Shown in pieces: positions 30,873 through 39,113 of a DNA stretch of 59,994 nt. Each line of letters starts with the position of its first letter. Position 1 is the first letter of the stretch. The position numbers and the translations under genes are program-made. The DNA is from an uncultured Faecalibacterium sp. Its GTDB lineage: Bacteria; Bacillota; Clostridia; Oscillospirales; Ruminococcaceae. The notes under the pieces are model-generated. The model did not search any database. It was not told the DNA's origin and saw nothing but the letters and a program-made list of their open reading frames with translations. Where the stretch lies: assembly GCA_934561115.1 (NCBI GenBank), contig CAKTFS010000009.1:1-59994 (forward strand). Reading direction: 5' to 3'.

Positions 30873-31480
30873 AGGAAGTTGTAAGCAGCTCGGCGGTGTT
30901 TTTCAGCTATGCACTGCTGGCTATTTTTGCACAGAACGCTGTCTTTACCCGCGCACTGGGCGTGTCCCGCATGGTGCAGCTGGTGGGGGACGACCGCACC
31001 AGCAGCGCGTTGTTCGGCATGATGCTGTGCATCACGCAGGTGCTGGTGGCTCCCGTGGCTTTCATTGCAGGCGGGTTCATCGCCCCGCTGGATAACCGCG
31101 CCCAGCTGCGCCCGCTGGTGTATATCGCCAGCATTGCCGTGGTGTGTCTGGCAGAGCATCTGGTGCTGTGGCTGCTGCGCAGCCTGCCCCGCCGCAGCCA
31201 GCTGCTGCGCATCGTGCCGCTGGCCGCGCTGAACAGCGGCGTGCTGGGCACGGTGCTGGTGGAGCGCACCCAGACCTTTACCCTTGGCCAGAGCCTTGGC
31301 TTTGGCCTTGGCAGCGGCCTTGGCTATGTGCTGGCGGTGCTGCTGGTCACCGAGGCGCGCCACCGCCTGCGCAGCAGGGCCATCCCCAAGGCATTCCGCG
31401 GCCTGCCCATCACGCTGGTGTATATCGGCGTGCTGGCGCTGGCGATCTATGGCTTTACCGGACATTCCGTCATCCTGTAA
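30869..31480 (+). CDS. RnfA/NqrE-like membrane protein lacking FeS cysteines
   Basis: This 203-residue protein has six helices and starts at GTG 30869, overlapping the previous stop; AAGGAGG lies 10 nt upstream. FAQNAVFTRALGVSRMVQLV aligns with RnfA VNNFVLVKFLGLCPFMGV, and LRIVPLAALNSGVLGTVL aligns with LPLITTNCAVLGVAL. Both cluster-binding cysteines are serines here (S33, S123). The C-terminal AIPKAFRGLPITLVYIGVLA matches RnfA PAPFRGxxIxLITAGLM well, so homology is clear. Together with the RnfE-like protein this removes all four ligands of the membrane cluster. Two other cysteines (C54, C93) are at unrelated positions. Confidence 0.82.
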   Translation: MKEVVSSSAVFFSYALLAIFAQNAVFTRALGVSRMVQLVGDDRTSSALFGMMLCITQVLVAPVAFIAGGFIAPLDNRAQLRPLVYIASIAVVCLAEHLVLWLLRSLPRRSQLLRIVPLAALNSGVLGTVLVERTQTFTLGQSLGFGLGSGLGYVLAVLLVTEARHRLRSRAIPKAFRGLPITLVYIGVLALAIYGFTGHSVIL

Positions 31481-31504
31481 TGCAGACAGGGAGGAAAGGA
31501 TACC

Positions 31505-32617
31505 ATGGCTAAGAATAAACGTCAGAAGGTCAAGCATTATAACCGCAGCTTTTACAGCCGGGAAACGCGCGTAAAGCGCGGCATCGGCATCGTGGTGCTG
31601 GTGGCGGCAGTGCTGGCAGCCGCATGGTTTGCCGCACCCCATGTGCTGGATTGGGCCACCCATACCTGGTACACCGTGGTCAAGAACCGGGATCTGGAGG
31701 CCGAAAGCGCTTCCCGCGCCGAGGCAGCCGCCTCCTCTGCGGCAGCAAGCAGCGCCGCTGCCTCGCAGGCAGCGTCTGAGCCGGAGCCGGAACCGGAGGA
31801 GGAAAAGCCGCTGGACGGCAAGGCCATCACCGGCGGCAGCTGGGCAGAGCTGGACGTGACCACCCTGACCGATGAAGCCGCCATCCGCGCCGCTGCCCGG
31901 CAGCTGAAGCAGCAGGGCGCAGACTACGCCCTTGTCACCCTGAAGGACGCCGCTGGCACGGTGTACTATGCTTCCGGGGTGGCAAATGCTGCCCGGAGCA
32001 TCACCGAAAACCCGGTGGATGCGGCAAGCATTGCCGCCATCCTGCGGGAGGAGGGCATCATCCCGGCGGCACAGCTTGCTGCCTTTACCGACCCGGTGTC
32101 GGTGTACACCGACCGCAGCATGGGCGTGCACTACGACAGCAACAGCCTCTGGCTGGACAACGTCAGCGCAGCCGCAGGCGGCAAGGCGTGGATGAACCCC
32201 TTTGCCGCAAGCGCGGTGCAGTATGTCGGCGACCTCATTGAAGAGGTGCATGGCATGGGCTACGAGCAGGTGGTGCTTACCGGGGTGCAGTTCCCCAATA
32301 TCATCACCCGCAAGCAGGACTTCGGCGCTTCCGGCGGCAAGAGTCGGGAGGGACGCGCTGCGCAGCTGACGGCAGATATCGCCGCATGGCAGACCCGCTT
32401 TGCGGGCAGCGTGACCCTGTGGGTCAGCTATCCGGACGCACTGTGCACCGCCGCCACCGATGCCCTTGGCACCACCGGTGTGTCCCTTGGCATGGAAAAC
32501 CTGCTGGTCACCAGCAGCACCGCACTGGATGCGGACAGCCGCGCAGCGCTGGAGCTGGCCGCTGCCGACGCCGGTGTGCAGCACGTTGTGGTGCACGACA
32601 CCGCAGCGTTCCGCTGA
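31505..32617 (+). CDS. Membrane-anchored putative glycoside hydrolase-like protein (DUF4015-like)
   Basis: This 370-residue protein starts with a basic cytoplasmic segment (KNKRQKVKHYNRSFYSRETR), then one transmembrane helix (about 25-42), an Ala/Ser/Glu-rich linker of about 50 residues ending in repeated PE, and an extracellular barrel-like domain. WMNPFAASAVQYVGDLIEE, then GYEQVVLTGVQFP, resembles the DUF4015 pattern LNPx..YxxxIaxEAxxxGFDEIxxDYxRFP, though the catalytic-type D is not conserved (TGVQFP). It lies 24 bp after the RnfA-like gene with GAGGAAAGG before the ATG, so it probably belongs to the same transcript. The substrate and even catalytic activity are unknown. Confidence 0.65.
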   Translation: MAKNKRQKVKHYNRSFYSRETRVKRGIGIVVLVAAVLAAAWFAAPHVLDWATHTWYTVVKNRDLEAESASRAEAAASSAAASSAAASQAASEPEPEPEEEKPLDGKAITGGSWAELDVTTLTDEAAIRAAARQLKQQGADYALVTLKDAAGTVYYASGVANAARSITENPVDAASIAAILREEGIIPAAQLAAFTDPVSVYTDRSMGVHYDSNSLWLDNVSAAAGGKAWMNPFAASAVQYVGDLIEEVHGMGYEQVVLTGVQFPNIITRKQDFGASGGKSREGRAAQLTADIAAWQTRFAGSVTLWVSYPDALCTAATDALGTTGVSLGMENLLVTSSTALDADSRAALELAAADAGVQHVVVHDTAAFR

Positions 32618-32650
32618 AAAGCGGTTTTATAGAGAGGGGAGGAAACGACT

Positions 32651-33943
32651 ATGAAACCAACGACCTGTTTTGCACCCGCACACATCCTGCTGCCTTCGGC
32701 GCAGGTGCCGCTGGAGCAGTGGGGCTGCATTGCCTGTGACCAGTTCACCAGCGACCGCAGCTACTGGCAGCGGGCAGAAGAGACCGCTGCCGGTGCGCCC
32801 AGCACCCTGAACCTGATCCTGCCGGAGGTGTATCTGGAGGACGGAGACGCCGATGCGCGGGTGGAAAAGATCCACGCAACCATGCAGGACTACGCCCAGA
32901 ACGTGCTCACCCGGGCGGTGGACGGCTTTATCTATGTGGAGCGCACCGAACAGAGCGGCCGGGTGCGGCAGGGTCTTGTGGGACGTGTAGATTTGGAGGC
33001 ATACAGCTACCGCCGTGGCGAAAAATGCACCGTGCGCCCCAGCGAGTGCACCGTGGAAAGCCGCATCCCGCCCCGCATGAAGGTGCGCACCGGCGCTGCG
33101 CTGGAAACGCCCCACATCATGATGCTGGCGGATGACCCGGACTGCACCCTTATCGAGCCCATTGCCGCCCACAAGGACAGCCTGCCCAAGGTATACGAGG
33201 GCGAGCTGATGCTGGGCGGCGGTCATGTGGCAGGCTGGGCGGTGGAGGACCCCGCCCTCATCGCACAGATCGAAAACGCACTGACCGTGCTGGGCAGTCA
33301 GGAAGAATTTGACAAGAAATACCCCGATGCCACCCGCCGCGACCCGCTGACGCTGGCGGTGGGCGACGGCAACCACTCGCTGGCTACCGCAAAGGCCTGC
33401 TGGGAGGAGCTGAAAAAGACCCTGACCCCGGAGCAGGCAGAAAACCACCCCGCCCGCTGGTGCCTGGCAGAGGTGTGCAATGTGCACTCCCCGGCCATTG
33501 AGATCGAGCCCATCCACCGGGTACTGTTCAACGTGGACTGCGCCACCGTGCTGCTGAGCCTGATCACATGGAGCGATGCCAACATGGCAGGCTGCTGCTT
33601 TGGCGACAGCAAAAAGCAGCCCTTTACGCTGGCAGGCCCCCACATGGCCAATGTGCTCAGCTTTGAGGACCCCACCGAGCCCCTGACCGTGGGCACCATC
33701 GACGATTTTATTTCGGATTATATGGCACGCCACCCGGAGGCAAAGGTGGACTATGTGCATGACGAACCGGCTGTGCGCGCTTTGTGCAAACAGGGCGCCG
33801 TGGCGTTTCTGATGCCGCCCTTCGCCAAGAGCGATCTGTTCCGCGGCGTTGTGATGGGCGGCGTGCTGCCCCGCAAGACCTTCAGCATGGGACACGCGGA
33901 GGAAAAGCGTTACTACATCGAGTGCAGGAAGATCACAGAATAA
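32651..33943 (+). CDS. DUF1015 family protein
   Basis: This 430-residue protein is full length for DUF1015. Motifs: PAHILLPSAQ..WGCIACDQFTSD near the N-terminus, LTLAVGDGNHSLATAK (about residues 233-248) and the C-terminal LPRKTFSMGHA. The family is soluble and uncharacterised, common in Clostridia and often called an HTH- or SerC-associated protein; the conserved DGNHS/H suggests an enzymatic pocket. GGGGAGGAAA precedes the ATG. It sits between the anchored glycosidase-like gene and the RNA helicase, all co-directional. I do not infer a pathway. Confidence 0.85.
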   Translation: MKPTTCFAPAHILLPSAQVPLEQWGCIACDQFTSDRSYWQRAEETAAGAPSTLNLILPEVYLEDGDADARVEKIHATMQDYAQNVLTRAVDGFIYVERTEQSGRVRQGLVGRVDLEAYSYRRGEKCTVRPSECTVESRIPPRMKVRTGAALETPHIMMLADDPDCTLIEPIAAHKDSLPKVYEGELMLGGGHVAGWAVEDPALIAQIENALTVLGSQEEFDKKYPDATRRDPLTLAVGDGNHSLATAKACWEELKKTLTPEQAENHPARWCLAEVCNVHSPAIEIEPIHRVLFNVDCATVLLSLITWSDANMAGCCFGDSKKQPFTLAGPHMANVLSFEDPTEPLTVGTIDDFISDYMARHPEAKVDYVHDEPAVRALCKQGAVAFLMPPFAKSDLFRGVVMGGVLPRKTFSMGHAEEKRYYIECRKITE

Positions 33944-33955
33944 AATAGGAGAACC

Positions 33956-35881
33956 ATGACATTTAAAGAACTGAATCTGTCCGCCCCGCTGCTGCGTGCT
34001 GTGCAGGAAGCGGGCTACGAGACCCCCTCGCCCATTCAGGCGGCGGCCATCCCGCCGGTGCTGGCTGGCCGGGATCTGATGGGCTGCGCCCAGACCGGTA
34101 CCGGCAAGACGGCGGCTTTTGCGCTGCCCATGCTGGACCGGCTCACCGCCAATGTACCCCGCCGCAAGGGCGCCATCCGTGCCCTGATCCTGACCCCCAC
34201 CCGGGAGCTGGCTTTGCAGATCGGCGAAAGCTTTGAAGCCTACGGCAAGTACCTGAAACTGCGCAGCACCGTCATCTTTGGCGGCGTGGGACAGGCACCG
34301 CAGGTGGAAGCGCTGAAAAAGGGCGTGGACATCCTCATCGCCTGCCCGGGACGGCTGAACGACCTGATCGGGCAGGGCTTTATCGACCTGTCCGCTTTGG
34401 AGATCTTTGTGCTGGACGAGGCCGACCGGATGCTGGACATGGGCTTTGTCCATGACGTGAAAAAGGTCATTGCCAAGCTGCCCGCCCAGCGCCAGAACCT
34501 GATGTTCAGCGCCACCATGCCCGCCGAGATCGAGCAGCTGGCTGCCGGTATCCTGCATGACCCCGCCTTTGTCAAGGTGGACCCGGTGTCCAGCACGGTC
34601 GACCGCATCCAGCAGAGCCTTTACTATGTGGAAAAGGGCAACAAGAAGCTTTTGCTGCCGTGGCTCATCAAAAATCTGCAGCCGCCGGTGGTCAACGCAC
34701 TGGTGTTCAGCCGCACCAAGCACGGCGCGGATAAGATCGCAAAAGACCTGACAAAGCAGGGCATCCCCGCCGCCGCCATCCACGGCAACAAGAGCCAGAC
34801 TGCCCGCGTTACTGCGCTGGAGGACTTCAAGTCCGGCAAGACCCGGGTGCTGGTGGCGACTGATATCGCCGCACGCGGCATTGATATCAGCGAGCTTTCC
34901 CATGTGTTCAACTACGACCTGCCCGAGGTACCGGAGACCTATGTGCACCGCATCGGGCGCACCGCCCGCGCCGGTGCGGACGGCACCGCCGTCAGCTTCT
35001 GCGCCCCGGAGGAGCAGGAGTATCTGGCGGGCATTGAAAAGCTGAATCGCCGCAAGATCCCGGTGGTATCCGGCCATCCGTGGGACGGCGTGCCCGCCCC
35101 GGTGCGCCCGGTGCTGCCCGTGCGCGGCAAAAAGCCCCGCCCCGAAGCAGAAAAACCGGCCGAAGCGCCGAAAAAACAGGCCGAAACTGCGCCCGCAAAA
35201 GCCGCAAAGGCAGCTGCGCCCGCGCCGAAGCAGGAGCCGAAGGCCGCAAAGAACGCGGTGCCTGCAAAACCGAAAAAAGAGGAAACACTGATGCAAGACA
35301 GCAACGCAAAGCGCGGGGCCCGCAACGACCGCCGCGCCAACAACCGGGGCGCAAACGCCCCCAAGGAGGCGGCAGCGCCCCACGCCCGCCGCGAAAATGC
35401 CGCCCCCGCCCGGGGCAGCAACGCCCAGCCCAAATTTGACCCCCATTTTGTCAGCGCCCCGGAGGCCACCCCGCTGCGCCCGGCACGCAAGACCCCTGCC
35501 GCCCCGGCAGCACCTGCCATCCGCAGCGCACAGGAGCCCCAGAATAACCAGAACGCGAACCGCAGCGGCAGCCGCCGCAACGACCGCAGCGACCGGGGTG
35601 AACAGCGCAATGCCCGCCCCGCTGCTCAGAACAATAACGCCCGCCCTGCCCGCAGCGAGCGCGGCAATGCCGGCAGCCAGAACCGCACCGGCAGCGCACC
35701 CCGCGCTGCCAAGGCCGAGCCTGCCCGCCGCGGCCGCAATGCCGCCGCCCGGGACGAGGACCCGGGGCTGATGCTCATCAGCCGCCGCCCGCCCCAGCAG
35801 AAGTACACCAGCTTTGAGGAGTATATGGACGCCCACGGCGGTGCCACCGCACCCATTGAGGATCACAGCGAAGAAGTATGA
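33956..35881 (+). CDS. DEAD-box ATP-dependent RNA helicase with long basic tail
   Basis: This 641-residue protein has a helicase core of about 380 residues: Q motif ([14 protein letters not shown]), motif I AQTGTGKT, Ia [42 protein letters not shown] and [12 protein letters not shown]. From about residue 385 a low-complexity tail follows, rich in A, P, K, R and N, with repeated short basic clusters ([17 protein letters not shown]). The tail probably binds RNA non-specifically, as in other RhlE/CshA proteins. Typical roles are ribosome assembly and mRNA turnover. The last codons overlap the methyltransferase start (ATGA), linking it to rRNA modification. Confidence 0.93.
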   Translation: MTFKELNLSAPLLRAVQEAGYETPSPIQAAAIPPVLAGRDLMGCAQTGTGKTAAFALPMLDRLTANVPRRKGAIRALILTPTRELALQIGESFEAYGKYLKLRSTVIFGGVGQAPQVEALKKGVDILIACPGRLNDLIGQGFIDLSALEIFVLDEADRMLDMGFVHDVKKVIAKLPAQRQNLMFSATMPAEIEQLAAGILHDPAFVKVDPVSSTVDRIQQSLYYVEKGNKKLLLPWLIKNLQPPVVNALVFSRTKHGADKIAKDLTKQGIPAAAIHGNKSQTARVTALEDFKSGKTRVLVATDIAARGIDISELSHVFNYDLPEVPETYVHRIGRTARAGADGTAVSFCAPEEQEYLAGIEKLNRRKIPVVSGHPWDGVPAPVRPVLPVRGKKPRPEAEKPAEAPKKQAETAPAKAAKAAAPAPKQEPKAAKNAVPAKPKKEETLMQDSNAKRGARNDRRANNRGANAPKEAAAPHARRENAAPARGSNAQPKFDPHFVSAPEATPLRPARKTPAAPAAPAIRSAQEPQNNQNANRSGSRRNDRSDRGEQRNARPAAQNNNARPARSERGNAGSQNRTGSAPRAAKAEPARRGRNAAARDEDPGLMLISRRPPQQKYTSFEEYMDAHGGATAPIEDHSEEV

Positions 35882-36726
35882 GCCGGAACGAAGCCTTTGC
35901 CCCGTGGCAGTGCCCCCTGTGCGGCGGCGCGCTGCAAGGGGAAACCGACCTGAAATGTGAAAAAGGCCACTGCTTTGACCGCGCCCGGGAGGGCTACTGG
36001 CATCTTTTGCCGGTGCAGAGTATGCGCACCAAAGCCCCCGGGGACAGCAAGGAGATGGTAGCCGCCCGCCGCGCCTTCCTGAACGCCGGATACTACGGCA
36101 TCTTCGGGCAGGCGCTGGGGGAGCTGTGCCTTGCCCACGGCGTGCCCGCCGCGAAGGATGCCCCGCTGCATCTGCTGGACGCAGGCTGCGGCGAGGGCTG
36201 GTACGACCGCTGCATCGCGCAGCAGTTCGCGGCGGCAGAAAAGCCGCTGCAGCTGGCCGGGTTCGATATCGCAAAGCCCGCCGTGCGGCTGGCTGCAAAG
36301 GCGCTGCCCACTGCGCAATACGCGGTGGCGTCCAGTTTCAGCCAGCCGGTACGCACCGGCTGGGCAGATGTGCTGCTGAACTGCTTTTCGCCCTTTGCAC
36401 AGGAGGAGTTCAGCCGGGTGCTGCGCCCGGGCGGGCGCATGATCTACGTTGTGCCGGGGGCAGAGCATCTGTACCAGATGAAGGCCGTGCTCTACGAAAA
36501 GCCCTACAAAAACCCGGTGCAGCAGGTGGAGTACCCGGGCTTTTGCGCCATCGACGAGCGGGAGGTGCAGGGCACCATCACCGTGCCCGCCGCCCAGCTG
36601 GAAGCCCTGTTTGCCATGACCCCCTACTACTGGAAAACGCCCCGCGACGGTGCCGCCCGCCTTGCGGCTCTGCCGCAGCTCACCACTACCATCGCTTTCC
36701 GCTTTCTGGTGTTTGAAAAGCTGTAA
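35878..36726 (+). CDS. rlmA: 23S rRNA (guanine-N1)-methyltransferase, RlmA type
   Basis: This 282-residue protein has an N-terminal zinc ribbon, [26 protein letters not shown] (C12, C15, C28, H32 area), followed by a class I SAM-methyltransferase domain: [11 protein letters not shown] (motif I), [15 protein letters not shown] (motif II), [10 protein letters not shown] (motif IV) and [15 protein letters not shown]. This matches RlmA(I)/RlmA(II), which methylate 23S G745 or G748, near the macrolide exit-tunnel site. The start overlaps the helicase stop by 4 nt. Which of the two positions is modified cannot be told from the sequence. Confidence 0.9.
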   Translation: MSRNEAFAPWQCPLCGGALQGETDLKCEKGHCFDRAREGYWHLLPVQSMRTKAPGDSKEMVAARRAFLNAGYYGIFGQALGELCLAHGVPAAKDAPLHLLDAGCGEGWYDRCIAQQFAAAEKPLQLAGFDIAKPAVRLAAKALPTAQYAVASSFSQPVRTGWADVLLNCFSPFAQEEFSRVLRPGGRMIYVVPGAEHLYQMKAVLYEKPYKNPVQQVEYPGFCAIDEREVQGTITVPAAQLEALFAMTPYYWKTPRDGAARLAALPQLTTTIAFRFLVFEKL

Positions 36727-36731
36727 TTATG

Positions 36732-36769
36732 AAAAAAGGACTGCCGTGCGCTGCACGGCAGTCCTTTTT
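36732..36769 (+). terminator. Intrinsic terminator after rlmA
   Basis: AAAAAAGGACTGCCGTGC-N3-GCACGGCAGTCCTTTTT, closing the rpe-to-rlmA run. Confidence 0.92.
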
Positions 36770-36779
36770 GTATACTGGG

Positions 36780-37335
36780 ACGATTTGGAATGCGCTTCGC
36801 GGGGGAAAGTTTCTGCTTGCCGAGAGATGTTCTCTTTTGACACCAAAAGAGAACCAGAAAAGTGCCAGCGATTTCGACGCGCTGGAGCCACGAAAAAGGG
36901 GCTACTCGCCCCTTTTAACCCCAAAGGGGTGGGTTACACCGGAAAAAACTGAAGATTCACGCCTGTTCGGCGTGAAGATCTTTTAACCGTTTTTTCCGGT
37001 TCCGCCGATTTATAGCCCCTCAGTCGCTGCGCGACAGCTCCCCCAAGGGGGAGCGGGCACTCCCGCAAGCTTTGCACTTGAGCCGGAAACTTTCCCGTCA
37101 TGCCAAGGCCTCTCCCTTTGGGAGAGGTGGATTTGCGAAGCAAAGACGGAGAGGGCGAGCCTGCTTTCCCGCAGCGCCGCGCTTTCGCAGAAAGCGGCGC
37201 TGCAAATGCCGCTTACCGCCACGACCCCACCTGTGAAAAAGGGTTCAGGAAAGTCCGCAGACTTTCCTGAACCCCGAAATTAAAAATAATTCTTCCTTGA
37301 ACTATGCGCAGAGCGAAGCGGAGCGCATTTCCAAT
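36780..37335. repeat. Composite repeat cluster (elements C, E, A and B)
   Basis: A 610-bp gene-free gap. It contains element C (GTTCTCTTTTG..CAAAAGAGAAC, about 36829-36854), element E (36939-36999, nearly identical to 14012-14072), unit A (37015-37160) and reverse unit B with variable hairpin GGGTTCAGGAAAGTC/GACTTTCCTGAACCC (37241-37275), ending in GCGGAGCGCATTTCCAATCGT just before the MATE stop codon. Confidence 0.75.
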
Positions 37336-37337
37336 CG

Positions 37338-38693
37338 TTATGTATGATACTCCATCCACTTGCCCTTCCACGCATACAGGATCATAAGCACTGCGCCCAG
37401 ACCCCAGCTGACGGGGTAGAGGATGAACACGCCCTCGATGCCGGGGAAGAAGGGCAGCAGAAACTGGATCCACACCACCCGGAACAGGCACAGCGAGACC
37501 AGCAGCACCACCATGGGCGGGATGCTGGCACCCGTGCCGCGCACGGCACCGGCAAGGCCGTGCAGGATGCTGAGCAGGAAGTAGAACGGGCAGAACCACC
37601 GCATGGCAAGCTTGCCGTAGGTGACCACGGCCTCGTCGGCGGTGAACAGGTGCAGAATGGCGTCCTGCCCGGCCAGCAGCGCCGCACCGGTGCAAAGGGT
37701 GTAGAGGATCCCGATGGCAAGGGTGACCCACACCGAGCGCTTTACCCGGTCCAGACGCCCCGCGCCGTAGTTCTGCCCCACAAAGGTGGTGGCTGCCATG
37801 CTGATGCTGCTGACCGGCAGGATGTTGAAGCCGTCGATCTTCATGTAGGCCGCAAAGCCCGCCATGGCGGCGGCACCGTAGCTGTTCACGCTGGCCTGCA
37901 CCAGCACGTTGGAAAAGGAGATGACCATGTTCTGGATGCCGGTGGGCAGACCCACCCGGATGATGCGGCTTGCCATTTTGCGGTGCAGCCGGATGGCGGA
38001 AAGCTCCACCCGGCAGGCGTCCTCGCTTTTCATCAAAAAGCGCAGGCTCAGCACACAGGACACCAGCTGGCTCAGGTCGGTGGCGATGGCAGCGCCTGCC
38101 ACTCCCATCCGCAGCCCCACGATGAACACAAGGTCCAGCACGATGTTGGTCACCGACGCCCATGCCAGATACACCAGCGAGCGCCGGGAGTTGCCGGCGG
38201 CGTTCAGGATGCCGGCGGTCATATTATACACCACGCTGAACAGCACCCCGCCAAAGTAGATGCGGATATAGGTCACGGCGTCGGCCAGCACCTCAGCGGG
38301 GGTGTTCATGGCCACCAGCAAAGCGCGCCCGCAGGCAACGCCGCCCACGGTCAGCAAAAGCCCCATGACCACCGCAATGGCAAGGGCGGTGTGCACCGCC
38401 TCGCGGGTCTCCTTGTGGTCGCCCGCGCCCAGATACTGCGAGACCACCACGCCCGCACCCACGGCCAGTCCCTGACTGAAGCCGATGAGCAGGTAGATGG
38501 GCGACCCGCTGGAGCCCACGGCGGCAAGGGCGTTGCTGCCCACAAAATTGCCCACGATGATGCTGTCGGCGGTGTTATACATCTGCTGCAGCAGATTGCC
38601 GAAGATCAGCGGCAGGGCAAACAGCAGCAGGCTTTTTACAATGCTGCCCTCGGTCATAAGGGTAGCGGTATTCCGTGTTTTTACGGCGGCCAT
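37338..38693 (-). CDS. MATE family efflux transporter
   Basis: This 451-residue, 12-helix exporter is made of two six-helix halves. Family features: SLLLFALPLIFGNLLQQMYN in the first helix, ADSIIVGNFVGSNALAAVGSS, QYLGAGDHKETREAV, and in the second half VGQNYGAGRLDRVKRS. It extrudes cationic compounds using Na+ or H+ gradients; DinF-like and NorM-like branches cannot be separated by eye. GGAGG lies 7 nt before the ATG. It is monocistronic between repeat clusters. The truncated gene at 1-140 appears to encode a paralogue. Confidence 0.92.
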   Translation of the reverse strand: MAAVKTRNTATLMTEGSIVKSLLLFALPLIFGNLLQQMYNTADSIIVGNFVGSNALAAVGSSGSPIYLLIGFSQGLAVGAGVVVSQYLGAGDHKETREAVHTALAIAVVMGLLLTVGGVACGRALLVAMNTPAEVLADAVTYIRIYFGGVLFSVVYNMTAGILNAAGNSRRSLVYLAWASVTNIVLDLVFIVGLRMGVAGAAIATDLSQLVSCVLSLRFLMKSEDACRVELSAIRLHRKMASRIIRVGLPTGIQNMVISFSNVLVQASVNSYGAAAMAGFAAYMKIDGFNILPVSSISMAATTFVGQNYGAGRLDRVKRSVWVTLAIGILYTLCTGAALLAGQDAILHLFTADEAVVTYGKLAMRWFCPFYFLLSILHGLAGAVRGTGASIPPMVVLLVSLCLFRVVWIQFLLPFFPGIEGVFILYPVSWGLGAVLMILYAWKGKWMEYHT

Positions 38694-38784
38694 GGGGTTC
38701 CTCCTCTCAGCGCAAAAAATCGCTTGTACCCCCTAGCATAGCACAAACCCCGCCTTGGGACAAGGGGGGATGTCTCCCCCGCAA

Positions 38785-39112
38785 GCGTCCTCGCCCTCTC
38801 AGGCGCTAACGCGCCAGCTCTCCCAAAGGGAGAGCCTCTGGCGAAACCGGTCACTTGGCACTTAAGCCGGAAACTTTACCGCTATGCCAAGGCCTCTCCC
38901 TTTGGGAGAGGTGGCATCGCGTAGCGATGACGGAGAGGGCGAGCCCGTTTCCCGCAGCGCCGCGCTTTCGAAGAAAGCGGTGCTGCAAATGCTGTTCCCG
39001 GTTACGACCCCACCTGTGAAAAAGGGGTTCTGAAAAGCCCGCAGGCTTTTCAGAACCCCGAAATTTAAAATCTTTTTTCCGCTGATGATGCGCAGAGCAA
39101 CGCGGAGCGCAT
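38785..39112. repeat. Unit A plus reverse unit B
   Basis: Gene-free. Unit A (38790-38945) has stems CTCTCCCAAAGGGAGAG and CCTCTCCCTTTGGGAGAGG. Unit B follows with hairpin GGGGTTCTGAAAAGC/GCTTTTCAGAACCCC (39024-39059) and the arm GCGGAGCGCATTCTAAATCGT touching the AGCS stop codon. Confidence 0.75.
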
Positions 39113-39113
39113 T

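Noticed and set aside
32627..36298. A 1223-codon open frame on the minus strand opposite DUF1015, the helicase and rlmA
   Set aside because: The plus-strand genes are secure by motifs. The antisense translation is Ala/Gly/Arg-rich low complexity with no ribosome site and arises from GC-biased third positions.
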